From: JBBRTJ01 sp038244535
GTDB taxonomy: Bacteria > Actinomycetota > Acidimicrobiia > Acidimicrobiales > Ilumatobacteraceae
Length of the DNA: 64,000 nt
Assembly (NCBI GenBank): GCA_038244535.1
Contig: JBBRTJ010000005.1
Location: 1 to 64,000, forward strand
Direction of reading: 5' to 3'
The translations under genes and the position numbers were made by a program. Within the stretch, counting starts at the first letter, position 1; each line of letters begins with the position of its first letter. The notes beneath the pieces are model-generated. The model was given only the letters and a program-made list of their open reading frames with translations. It had not been told where the DNA came from and did not search any database. Below are positions 32,406 to 39,695 of the stretch, in pieces.

Positions 32406-33751
32406 GCGTCGCCACGGGCATCGGCCCCTGCCGCCCCGAGTGTGGTGACCTCGGCTGTCACCCGACCCTGTGCCAAGGCTTGGCGTTCACCAACGCCGAG
32501 CTGTACGAACGGGCGTGCGCCGCCATCCCCGGTGGTGTCAGCTCGCCGGTGCGGGCCTTTCGCAGCGTCGGCGGAACGCCCTACTTCGTGCAGCGGGCCA
32601 ACGGCCCGTTCGTGTGGGATGTCGAAGGCACGCGGTACATCGACCTCGTCCAGAGCTACGGGGCGATCATCGTCGGCCACGCCCACCCTGGCGTGGTCGA
32701 CGCGATCCAGCGGGCCGCGGCCGATGGCACGAGCTATGGGGCGCCGACGGCTCGCGAGGTGCGCCTGGCCGAGGCGATCAGCGAGCGGGTGCCCTCGTGC
32801 GAGCTGGTGCGCCTCGTCAACTCCGGGACCGAGGCGACCATGACGGCTCTCCGCCTCGCCCGTGGGTTCACCGGCCGGGCGAAGGTTCTGAAGTTCGCAG
32901 GCAACTACCACGGCCACGGCGACGCACTGCTCGCCGCCGGTGGCAGCGGCGTGGCCACCCTCGGGCTGTCGGGCTCGGCTGGGGTCACCGACCTCGCGGT
33001 GGCCCAGACCATCGTGGCGCCGTACAACGTCGTCCCGCTGCTCGACAGCGATGTTGCTTGCGTCATCGTCGAGCCGGTGGCCGCGAACATGGGCCTCGTC
33101 CCTCCCGCCCCGGGCTTCCTCGAGGGCCTGCGGTCTGCCTGCGACGCCGTGGGTGCCCTGCTCATCTTCGACGAAGTCATCACTGGGTTCCGGCTCGGCG
33201 CCGGCGGGGCCCAAGCCCGGTACGGCGTGCGGCCCGACCTGACCTGCTTCGGCAAGATCATCGGCGGCGGCTTGCCGATCGGTGCCTTCGGCGGCCGCCG
33301 TGACGTGATGGAGGCGCTGGCCCCGCTCGGTCCCGTCTACCAAGCCGGAACGTTGTCCGGCAACCCGCTTGCCACCGCGGCCGGGCTCGCGGCCCTCGAC
33401 CTCCTCGACGGCGAGCTCTACGAAACGATTGCCGCCCGGGCCGAGCTGCTGGGCCGGGGCTTGACCGAGGCGATCTCAGCGGCCGGCCTCCCCGTCCACG
33501 TGCCGATCGTCGGCCCCCTCGTGGGCCTCCGCTTCGCCCATGGCGCGGCGACCGACTTCGACACCGCGAAGCAGACCGACGAGGTGCTCTACGCCGCGTT
33601 CTTCCACGCGCTGCTGCGGCGGGGCGTCGCGCTGGCGCCCGGCGCCTACGAGGTGGCCTTCCCCGGCCTCGCCCACACCAACGACGTGCTGGCCCAGGTG
33701 GTCGAGGCCGCGGCGGCCGCTGCCGTCGAGGCTGCCACCCGGGTCAGCTGA
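32402..33751 (+). CDS. hemL: Glutamate-1-semialdehyde 2,1-aminomutase
   Basis: A 449-residue PLP enzyme converting glutamate-1-semialdehyde to 5-aminolevulinate. IPGGVSSPVRAF, NSGTEATMTALRLAR, FDEVITGFR and FGKIIGGGLPIGAFGG with the PLP lysine are diagnostic. The GTG at 32402 overlaps the hemB stop (GTGA) and adds an N-terminal stretch of about 25 residues with four closely spaced cysteines (CRPECGDLGCHPTLC) that normal HemL lacks; TTG 32479 (LAFTNAELYERA) would remove it. The enzyme call is sure, the start is not. Confidence 0.93.
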   Translation: MSVATGIGPCRPECGDLGCHPTLCQGLAFTNAELYERACAAIPGGVSSPVRAFRSVGGTPYFVQRANGPFVWDVEGTRYIDLVQSYGAIIVGHAHPGVVDAIQRAAADGTSYGAPTAREVRLAEAISERVPSCELVRLVNSGTEATMTALRLARGFTGRAKVLKFAGNYHGHGDALLAAGGSGVATLGLSGSAGVTDLAVAQTIVAPYNVVPLLDSDVACVIVEPVAANMGLVPPAPGFLEGLRSACDAVGALLIFDEVITGFRLGAGGAQARYGVRPDLTCFGKIIGGGLPIGAFGGRRDVMEALAPLGPVYQAGTLSGNPLATAAGLAALDLLDGELYETIAARAELLGRGLTEAISAAGLPVHVPIVGPLVGLRFAHGAATDFDTAKQTDEVLYAAFFHALLRRGVALAPGAYEVAFPGLAHTNDVLAQVVEAAAAAAVEAATRVS

Positions 33752-33765
33752 CCAGGAGGACCTTC

Positions 33766-33981
33766 ATGGACCACGAGCCCGACCACGAGCACGAGCATGG
33801 CCTCCTCCATGGCCACGACCACGAGCCCGATCCAGAGCGCGACCTCGAGAACGAGGAGCTCATCGAGTCCGCGGGCATGCTTGGCTTCGTGGTGGTGCCG
33901 ATCGTGAAGGGCTACGAGTGGCTGCGGGAGCGCACCTGGGGGAAGGGCAAGCCGTCCGCCACCCCGGACAGCGAGGGTTGA
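33766..33981 (+). CDS. His/Asp/Glu-rich small protein downstream of hemL
   Basis: A 71-residue protein with a strong AGGAGG (33753-33758) before ATG 33766, 14 bp after hemL. The first 26 residues alternate His with Asp/Glu (seven histidines), and the remainder has a hydrophobic patch (GMLGFVVVPIVKGYEWL) and a basic tail. The N-terminus looks metal-binding (Zn, Ni, Co or Fe). I do not recognise the family. As last gene of the haem operon it might buffer or deliver metal for HemB or a chelatase, but this is speculation. Confidence 0.72.
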   Translation: MDHEPDHEHEHGLLHGHDHEPDPERDLENEELIESAGMLGFVVVPIVKGYEWLRERTWGKGKPSATPDSEG

Positions 33982-33988
33982 CGGGCCG

Positions 33989-35251
33989 TCAGGCCTCGGG
34001 AGCGAAGCGGACCAGGGCCGCGGCGGCCTTGTAGGCAGCCTCGGCCGGTCCGATCTCGTCAGGGCGAAGCAGGTTGGCCATGATCCGAAGCACCCACTCC
34101 ATCAGCGAGCGGCTGTGCATCCCCACCCTGGTCAGCTCCTTCATGAGCGCGGGTCGCCCGATGACCTGGGCGAAGAGCCGCGCCACCTTGAAGTAGCGGC
34201 CGTACTCGTCGTCGATCAGCTGCGGGTAGCGCTGCAGCGCCATCGGGTCGTTGCCGACGAGGGCCTCGTGGAGCACGCCGGCTGCCATGCGGCCCGTCTC
34301 GTAGGCGTAGTCGATGCCCTCGCCGTTGAACGGGTTCACCGTTCCCGCAGCATCACCGACGACGAGGAACGTGGGACCGGCCTTGGGTCCCACGGACCCA
34401 CCCATGGGCAGGCGTCCGCCGGTGGGCTCGCAGGTCGCCTTGTCAGGTGACAGCTCCCAGTAGCCCGGCGCCGTCGCCGCGAACTCGTGCATGAGGTGCG
34501 TGGTGTTGACGGTCTTCCAGTCCCGAAAGGTCGAGAGCAGACCAACGCCCACGTTCACCGTGCCGTCGCCGACGGGGAAGATCCAGCCGTAACCCGGCAG
34601 CGTTGCTCCCTGGCGGTCCTTGACGTCGAGCGACGACTCGATCCACGGGGTGTCGTGCAGCGGGCTCTCGTAGTAGCCGCGGATGGCCATGCCCTGCGGC
34701 CACTCGCGGTTGCGAGAGGTCCCGAGGGCCCGACCGAACCGGCTGTTGGCACCATCGGCGACGACCACGTAGCGGGCCCGCACCTCATGGACCAGGCCGG
34801 TGTCCTTGCGCTTGACCGTCGCACCACGCACGAAGCCACGCTCGACGAGGGGAGCGATTGCTTCGGCGCCCTGCCACAGCGTGGCGCCTTGCTTGACAGC
34901 GTTGTCGGCCACCATCTCGTCGAGGTCGCGTCGGCGCACGACGTAGCCGTAGTTGGGGTACTCCGGGTGCTCGGGCCACTTCAGCTCGAGGCTGATCCCG
35001 TGGGCGACTGCTCGCAGGCCGTCGTATCGGTGGTAGGGCAGCAGGCGCTCGCCGAGGCCCATGTCGTTCAGCTGCTTGACCGCCCGGGGCGTGAGGCCGT
35101 CACCGCAGGTCTTCTCGCGGGGGAACAGCTTCTTTTCGACGACGAGCACGTCGTGGCCCTCTCGGGCCAGCCAGTGCGCCGTCGAGGAGCCGGCGGGTCC
35201 GCCGCCGACGACGAGCACGTCGTAGGTGTGGTCGGCGGTCGAGGTGGTCAT
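33989..35251 (-). CDS. Geranylgeranyl-reductase-family FAD oxidoreductase
   Basis: A 420-residue flavoprotein. The dinucleotide motif VVGGGPAGSSTAHWLA is at about residues 13-28, KKLFPREKTCGDGLTPRAV is the family segment, and LPGYGWIFPVGDG plus GDAAGTVNPFNGEGIDYA complete FAD binding. The family saturates isoprenoid chains; in actinobacteria the nearest characterised role is reduction of the menaquinone side chain (MenJ), which would fit the adjacent quinol-oxidising genes. Chlorophyll or archaeal-lipid roles are unlikely here. ATG 35251 has GGAG upstream; the longer reading adds a basic, unconserved N-terminus. Confidence 0.85.
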   Translation of the reverse strand: MTTSTADHTYDVLVVGGGPAGSSTAHWLAREGHDVLVVEKKLFPREKTCGDGLTPRAVKQLNDMGLGERLLPYHRYDGLRAVAHGISLELKWPEHPEYPNYGYVVRRRDLDEMVADNAVKQGATLWQGAEAIAPLVERGFVRGATVKRKDTGLVHEVRARYVVVADGANSRFGRALGTSRNREWPQGMAIRGYYESPLHDTPWIESSLDVKDRQGATLPGYGWIFPVGDGTVNVGVGLLSTFRDWKTVNTTHLMHEFAATAPGYWELSPDKATCEPTGGRLPMGGSVGPKAGPTFLVVGDAAGTVNPFNGEGIDYAYETGRMAAGVLHEALVGNDPMALQRYPQLIDDEYGRYFKVARLFAQVIGRPALMKELTRVGMHSRSLMEWVLRIMANLLRPDEIGPAEAAYKAAAALVRFAPEA

Positions 35252-35307
35252 TGCTCCAGCGTGCCGCGGCGCAGACCCGTTCGTCGGGTCAGACGCTGCG
35301 TCAACGG

Positions 35308-36057
35308 TCACCCTCCAGCGGCCCGTGCGGCGGCGGCCTCGGGTGTGCACCACTTGGCGAAGTCGGGGTTGTCGACGCTCTCGCCGGCCAGGGTGAAGCG
35401 CTCGTCGCAGACCACGGCGATGATCTCGTCGTCGGTGAGCGTCCCCCCGTTCTTGATGCCCCAGGTCGGCATGTTGCCGCGGGCCCCGCCGATGCGCTGG
35501 CCACCGGGCCGATCAGGGTTGCCGTACGGCTTGCCGAGGTAGGGCGCGTTGCCCGTCTCGATGAAAGAGACATGGTCCTCGAACTTCGGGAAGGTGAGCA
35601 GGACCTGGCCGGCGCTCAACTGGTAGCCGACGCCGCCGCCACCCTCGGCGCCGTGGCAGGAGGCGCAGTTGCTGGCGTAGAGCTTGGCGCCGGCGGCGAG
35701 AGGACCCGTCACCTCCTTCTTCGGCTGCTGCATCGCCTCGATGTAGATGAAGAGCCACAGGGGGAGAGCGGCGAGGACGGGCATCGCCCACAGCGGGATG
35801 CGGCGGCGGCGCTGTGCCGCGATGACCACCGGTGACAGGGGCTTCGGAGCGGGAGGTGCGGCGGGGCCGGAACGTGGCGGGCGAGGCGGTGCCGGCGGGG
35901 CGGCCCCCGGCGCGGTCGCCGGCGTGGATGCGGCCGTGGTGGCGGGGAGGTTCGAAGCTGCCGGTGCACCGGCCGGGTCGCCGCCCTCCACGGGCAGGCC
36001 GAGGCTCTGACGCCGCTCGCGGGAGCGCTTCAGCAGGTGCTCGGGGATCTCCGTCAC
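35308..36057 (-). CDS. Membrane-anchored monohaem cytochrome c
   Basis: A 249-residue protein: an N-terminal motif TEIPEHLLKRSRERR, a Pro/Ala-rich linker (about 25-75), one membrane helix (88-106) and a c-type haem domain with CASCH (C131, C134, H135) and a candidate distal Met in GNMPTWG. The haem domain should face outside. The opening motif recurs in the PetD-like subunit of the divergent bc operon, tying it to that complex, likely as electron carrier to the terminal oxidase. GTG start with GGAGGAC (36070-36064) upstream. CxxCH and topology are clear; partner is inferred. Confidence 0.85.
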   Translation of the reverse strand: MTEIPEHLLKRSRERRQSLGLPVEGGDPAGAPAASNLPATTAASTPATAPGAAPPAPPRPPRSGPAAPPAPKPLSPVVIAAQRRRRIPLWAMPVLAALPLWLFIYIEAMQQPKKEVTGPLAAGAKLYASNCASCHGAEGGGGVGYQLSAGQVLLTFPKFEDHVSFIETGNAPYLGKPYGNPDRPGGQRIGGARGNMPTWGIKNGGTLTDDEIIAVVCDERFTLAGESVDNPDFAKWCTPEAAAARAAGG

Positions 36058-36258
36058 GGGGTGTCCTCCGCAGGTCGGTCAGGAAAACGTTCGAGTGCAC
36101 ACTAGGCGCGCCTCGCACCTGTGCAGGCAACCGCCGAGCGGCTGCCGAGCGTGACATCGGCGACCGCAAAGTCGTCGTCACGGGTGCGGGCAGCCCTGGT
36201 GGGGCGTGCTAAACACGCGGTCGCCCCGATGGGGTCACCAGCGTGCTGGTCGATACTG

Positions 36259-36276
36259 TTGTGAGCGGATTCACGA
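36259..36276. promoter_or_regulatory. Candidate Rex operator before the bc/complex I run
   Basis: TTGTGAGCGGATTCACGA: left arm TTGTGA and right arm TCACGA around six bases match the Rex consensus TTGTGA-n6-TCACAA at 11 of 12 positions. It starts 1 bp after a -10-like GATACTG and runs into the Shine-Dalgarno AGGAGGAA (36276-36283), so a bound dimer would block transcription of the first gene. The remaining part of the gap 36058-36258 shows only the divergent promoter area and a small GCGTG-n5-CACGC hairpin. Confidence 0.6.
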
Positions 36277-36286
36277 GGAGGAACGG

Positions 36287-36745
36287 ATGATCTTCGCCAG
36301 CACCCACATCCCGTTCTTCAACGTCGCGCTCATCTTTTCGTTCCTGCTGACGATTGGGTTGACGCTCCTCGTCATCCCCGTGGCCAAGCGCCGGCCCATC
36401 GGCACGCCGACCTCGTGGGGCGAGGCGATGTTCGGCGCGACCTATGTGTTTGCCGTGCTGTTCATGGCCTACGGCGTGGTGCCGCACCAGTGGCTCACCC
36501 ACGCCGACAACGAGCTGGCCTGGCGGTCCGACAAGATCCTCCACGGTCCTGGCGACCTCTTCGATCGGTTGCCGTTCACGATCACCTACGTCGTGGTGCG
36601 CGACCTGATCGTCGTCGGGATCTACGTGGTCTTCCTCGGCCTCATGATGTTCGTGTTCTCCTGGTGGCAGAAGCGGGGCACGAAGAAGGCCGTGCCGGAG
36701 CTGACGACGTCAACGTTCGGTCGTCCCCTGGTTCGGAAGGGGTAG
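36287..36745 (+). CDS. Membrane protein heading the bc-complex operon
   Basis: A 152-residue protein with clear membrane helices at about residues 11-32 and 108-132 and a weaker one at 49-66; between them is a periplasmic-type loop (VPHQWLTHADNELAWRSDKIL). No cofactor motif and no family that I recognise. A strong AGGAGGAA precedes the ATG. Being first in a run of bc-complex genes with 3-bp spacing to the ferredoxin, it is probably an accessory or small structural subunit of that complex. Confidence 0.75.
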   Translation: MIFASTHIPFFNVALIFSFLLTIGLTLLVIPVAKRRPIGTPTSWGEAMFGATYVFAVLFMAYGVVPHQWLTHADNELAWRSDKILHGPGDLFDRLPFTITYVVVRDLIVVGIYVVFLGLMMFVFSWWQKRGTKKAVPELTTSTFGRPLVRKG

Positions 36746-36748
36746 GGC

Positions 36749-37162
36749 GTGGCCAGGACCGATGCCAACCCGCCCATGCCGGAGTGGAGCACGCAGTACG
36801 AGCTCGTCGAGGTCGATGCCGACTACCTGACGAAGGCGGTCAAGCCGAAGCAGTTCATCCACATCGACCAGTCCGAGTGCATCATGTGCGAGGGCTGCGT
36901 CGACATCTGTCCGTGGAAGTGCATCCACATGGTCACGCCCGACGCGGTCGCCGACGCCGTGAACACCGGCCGCCCTGGCGATGACCCTGCTGAGCACGTG
37001 ATCTTCATCATCGACGACGACGTCTGCACGCGGTGCGCGCTCTGCGTCGATCGTTGCCCAACCGGTGTGATCATCCTCGGCAAGGTCGGCGCTCCGGCGC
37101 CCGAGGGCGACGCCCACCAGCGCACGAACAATCACGGCTACGCGTACGGCATGCGGTTCTGA
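36749..37162 (+). CDS. Two-cluster [4Fe-4S] ferredoxin-type protein
   Basis: A 137-residue protein with two classic [4Fe-4S] motifs: C44, C47, C50, C54 (CIMCEGCVDICP) and C93, C96, C99, C103 (CTRCALCVDRCP). Unlike small ferredoxins, about 30 residues separate the clusters and there is a 40-residue N-terminal lead; no membrane helix. Standard bc complexes lack such a subunit, yet it lies inside the operon between a membrane protein and cytochrome b. It may pass electrons between the bc complex and a cytoplasmic partner. The motifs are certain; the role is inference. Confidence 0.85.
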   Translation: MARTDANPPMPEWSTQYELVEVDADYLTKAVKPKQFIHIDQSECIMCEGCVDICPWKCIHMVTPDAVADAVNTGRPGDDPAEHVIFIIDDDVCTRCALCVDRCPTGVIILGKVGAPAPEGDAHQRTNNHGYAYGMRF

Positions 37163-37179
37163 GGGACGAGGAGCAGTTC

Positions 37180-37965
37180 GTGGCCAAGACCATCAACGAC
37201 AAGCCGGGCGGTGGCCCCAAGGAGAAGATCTCCGAGATCACCGAGAAGGTGCAGGGCTCCCAGGCATGGGGCTCGATCTTCCGGCCCGGTTCGATCTTCC
37301 GGAAGGGCTATTCCGACAGCCCGCGCAACCGGTCGTACGTGATCATGAACTCGGTGCTGTACCACCTGCACCCGGTCAAGGTGAAGCGTCACGCGGTCAA
37401 GGTCAGCTACACGCTGTGCCTCGGCGGCCTGAGCTTCTTCCTCTTCATCTTGCTGACCGTCACGGGCATCTTCCTGATGTTCTTCTACCGGCCGACGACG
37501 GCCCAGGCGTGGAACGACATCTACACGCTGCAGACCTCGGTCACCTTCGGCCTGCTCGTGCGGAACATGCACCGCTGGGCGGCCCACCTCATGGTGCTGT
37601 CGGTGTTCCTGCACATGGCCCGCGTCTTCTACCACGGGGCCTACAAGCCGCCGCGCGAGTTCAACTGGGTCATCGGCGTGGTGCTGCTCACCCTCACGCT
37701 GCTGTTGTCCTTCACGGGCTACCTGCTGCCGTGGGACCAGCTGTCCCTGTGGGCCGTGGCGGTGGGAACCAACATGATGGGCTACACCCCCGTCTTTGGC
37801 GACCAGGTCCGCTTCGTGCTGCTCGGTGGCAAGGAGATCGGCGGCGAGACCTTGCTGCGGTGGTACGTGCTGCACGTGCTGATGCTCCCGTTCGTCATCG
37901 TCATCTTCATGGCGGTCCACTTCTGGCGGGTCCGCAAGGACGGCGGCATCTCCGGTCCGCTGTGA
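37180..37965 (+). CDS. Cytochrome b, N-terminal half (b6/PetB-like)
   Basis: A 261-residue four-helix cytochrome b of the b6 type. The haem ligands are H131 and H145 on helix B (HRWAAHLMVLSVFLHMARV) and H232 and H247 on helix D (LHVLMLPFVIVIFMAVHFWR), with the b6-like spacing of 14 and 15. About 70 cytoplasmic residues precede the first helix. Most actinobacterial QcrB proteins are single long chains; here the C-terminal helices are a separate gene. GTG 37180 follows GAGGAG (37169-37174). Confidence 0.9.
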   Translation: MAKTINDKPGGGPKEKISEITEKVQGSQAWGSIFRPGSIFRKGYSDSPRNRSYVIMNSVLYHLHPVKVKRHAVKVSYTLCLGGLSFFLFILLTVTGIFLMFFYRPTTAQAWNDIYTLQTSVTFGLLVRNMHRWAAHLMVLSVFLHMARVFYHGAYKPPREFNWVIGVVLLTLTLLLSFTGYLLPWDQLSLWAVAVGTNMMGYTPVFGDQVRFVLLGGKEIGGETLLRWYVLHVLMLPFVIVIFMAVHFWRVRKDGGISGPL

Positions 37966-38002
37966 TGCCCCGTCAATCGATCGTGAGAAGGGAGCTGGTG
38001 CG

Positions 38003-38818
38003 ATGACTGAGATCCCGGAGCACCTGCGCAAGCGGGCCGAGGAAGCTCGCTTGAAGGCTGAAGCTGCGAGGGGCGCCGAGGCGGCGCCTCCAGTGGCCGA
38101 CGTGGCTGCTTCCGTCGCCGCTGAGCCGGCTGCTGATCCCCGCATCCCGGCCCACCTGCTCGAGCGCAGCAAGGCGGCCAAGCAGCGCGCCGCCGGCGGC
38201 GCTGATCCTGGTGCTGCGGCAGCCGCCACCGGCGGTGGCGTCGCCCTCGCCGAGCGTCCCGGTTCTGCCGTCACCGCTGCTCCGGCCGCTGGTGGTGGGG
38301 TCCCGATCGGCGCCGGGCCGGGTGGTCACACCCAGCGTCTGCTGACGGTGGTCAAGTCGGGATCGATCCAAGAGGTCAAGGCTGCCCCGGTCGACAAGGT
38401 CCACACCTGGCCCCACCTCCTTGCCGTCGAGTTCGTGGCGGCCTTGGCGTGCAGTGCGTTCCTCCTCGTGTTCTCTGCGTTCGTCAACGCCCCGCTCCTG
38501 CAGCTGGCCAACCCGAACCGAACGCCGAACCCGTCGAAGGCTCCGTGGTACTTCCTCGGCCTGCAAGAGCTGCTCACGATGTTCCACCCGATGGTGGCCG
38601 GCGTGACGATCCCAGGCATGGGGATGTTCGCTCTCATGCTCGCCCCGTACCTGGACCGCAACCCGTCCAACAAGCCCGAGGATCGCAAGTTCGCGATCTC
38701 GATCTTCACGATCTTCATGATGTTCTGGGCGGTGCTGGTCATCATCGGCTCCTTCTTCCGTGGGCCTGGGTTCAACTTCGTGTTCCCCTGGCGCGACGGC
38801 CTCTACTTCGAGCTATGA
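38003..38818 (+). CDS. Cytochrome bc subunit IV-like protein (PetD-type) with long N-terminal extension
   Basis: A 271-residue protein. Residues 135-271 are three membrane helices equivalent to subunit IV/C-terminal cytochrome b, with PWYF (181-184) at the place of the quinol-site PEWY motif. The first 125 residues are an Ala/Pro-rich cytoplasmic extension that opens with TEIPEHLRKRAEEAR and repeats RIPAHLLERS at 47-56; the same peptide opens the divergent cytochrome c. A Shine-Dalgarno, GAAGGGAG, precedes ATG 38003. Confidence 0.87.
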   Translation: MTEIPEHLRKRAEEARLKAEAARGAEAAPPVADVAASVAAEPAADPRIPAHLLERSKAAKQRAAGGADPGAAAAATGGGVALAERPGSAVTAAPAAGGGVPIGAGPGGHTQRLLTVVKSGSIQEVKAAPVDKVHTWPHLLAVEFVAALACSAFLLVFSAFVNAPLLQLANPNRTPNPSKAPWYFLGLQELLTMFHPMVAGVTIPGMGMFALMLAPYLDRNPSNKPEDRKFAISIFTIFMMFWAVLVIIGSFFRGPGFNFVFPWRDGLYFEL

Positions 38819-38828
38819 GGTCTCTGTC

Positions 38829-39695
38829 ATGAGCGGTACCACCATCGTCCTCATCGCCGTCGCGGCGCTCGTCGTCCTGGCGGTCGTGATGATCGCCGCG
38901 ACGTCGCGTCGACGCGATGCCACGTCCGCCGGCGAGCTGTCGCGCGAGGCGCGCCAGCGCGACACGAGCTCCATCGAGCTCGAGTCGGCTGCGGCCGCGC
39001 CGACTGGCCGCGAGCTCGAACTAGCCGCCGCCCGTGCCCGCAGCGAGGGCGAGATCGTGCCCGCCACCTCGCTCACGCCCTCGCCGTGGTCGCCCCCCGA
39101 CGCGGAGACGATGGGCGTCACCCGGCGGCAGTTCTTCAATCGCAGCCTCGTCGCCCTGATGGGGCTCAGCCTGGCCACGTTCGGCGCGGCCGTGCTCGCG
39201 TTCCTCTGGCCGAAGCTCTCCGGTGGCTTCGGTTCCAAGATCACGGTCGGCAAGATCGACGACATCAAGGCCGAGGTGCGGGCCGGCAAGGGCTTCTTCT
39301 ACCTCCCCGAGGGTCGGGCCTGGATCACCGAGTTCCCGAAAGCCGACCTCGCGAAGGCCAAGAAGGCCTATCCCACAGCCGTCTACAACGGCATGGCCGC
39401 GGGCCTCAACGCCCTCTACCAGAAGTGCCCGCACCTCGGTTGCCGCGTGCCGAACTGTGATTCGTCGCAGTGGTTCGAGTGCCCCTGCCACGGCTCGCAG
39501 TACAACCAAGTCGGTGAGAAGAAGGGTGGTCCGGCGCCGCGGGGCATGGATCGCTTCGGCCTGACCGTCGATGCCATCGGCACGGTGACCATCGACACCG
39601 GCACGGTCTTCCCCGGTCCTCCCATTGGGACCAACACCACCGGCCAAGAGGCCGAGGGCCCCCACTGCATCAACTCCGGAGGCGAGAAGAAGTGA
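38829..39695 (+). CDS. Rieske [2Fe-2S] protein
   Basis: A 288-residue Rieske subunit. Cluster ligands are C200/H202 (CPHLGC) and C218/H221 (CPCHGS), with C205 and C220 as the expected disulfide. There are two hydrophobic helices: residues 4-23 and 107-127, the second after RRQFFNRS, a Tat-like signal. The extra N-terminal helix and the 80-residue polar linker are actinobacterial features. It takes electrons from quinol at the Qo site and hands them to cytochrome c. Its stop overlaps the next start (GTGA). Confidence 0.92.
   Translation: MSGTTIVLIAVAALVVLAVVMIAATSRRRDATSAGELSREARQRDTSSIELESAAAAPTGRELELAAARARSEGEIVPATSLTPSPWSPPDAETMGVTRRQFFNRSLVALMGLSLATFGAAVLAFLWPKLSGGFGSKITVGKIDDIKAEVRAGKGFFYLPEGRAWITEFPKADLAKAKKAYPTAVYNGMAAGLNALYQKCPHLGCRVPNCDSSQWFECPCHGSQYNQVGEKKGGPAPRGMDRFGLTVDAIGTVTIDTGTVFPGPPIGTNTTGQEAEGPHCINSGGEKK

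Noticed and set aside
36259..36271. Thirteen bases identical to the start of the E. coli lac operator (TTGTGAGCGGAT...)
   Set aside because: The match ends at the spacer; the symmetric partner is TCACGA, which fits a Rex operator. There is no LacI-type regulator or sugar operon here, so the likeness is chance.
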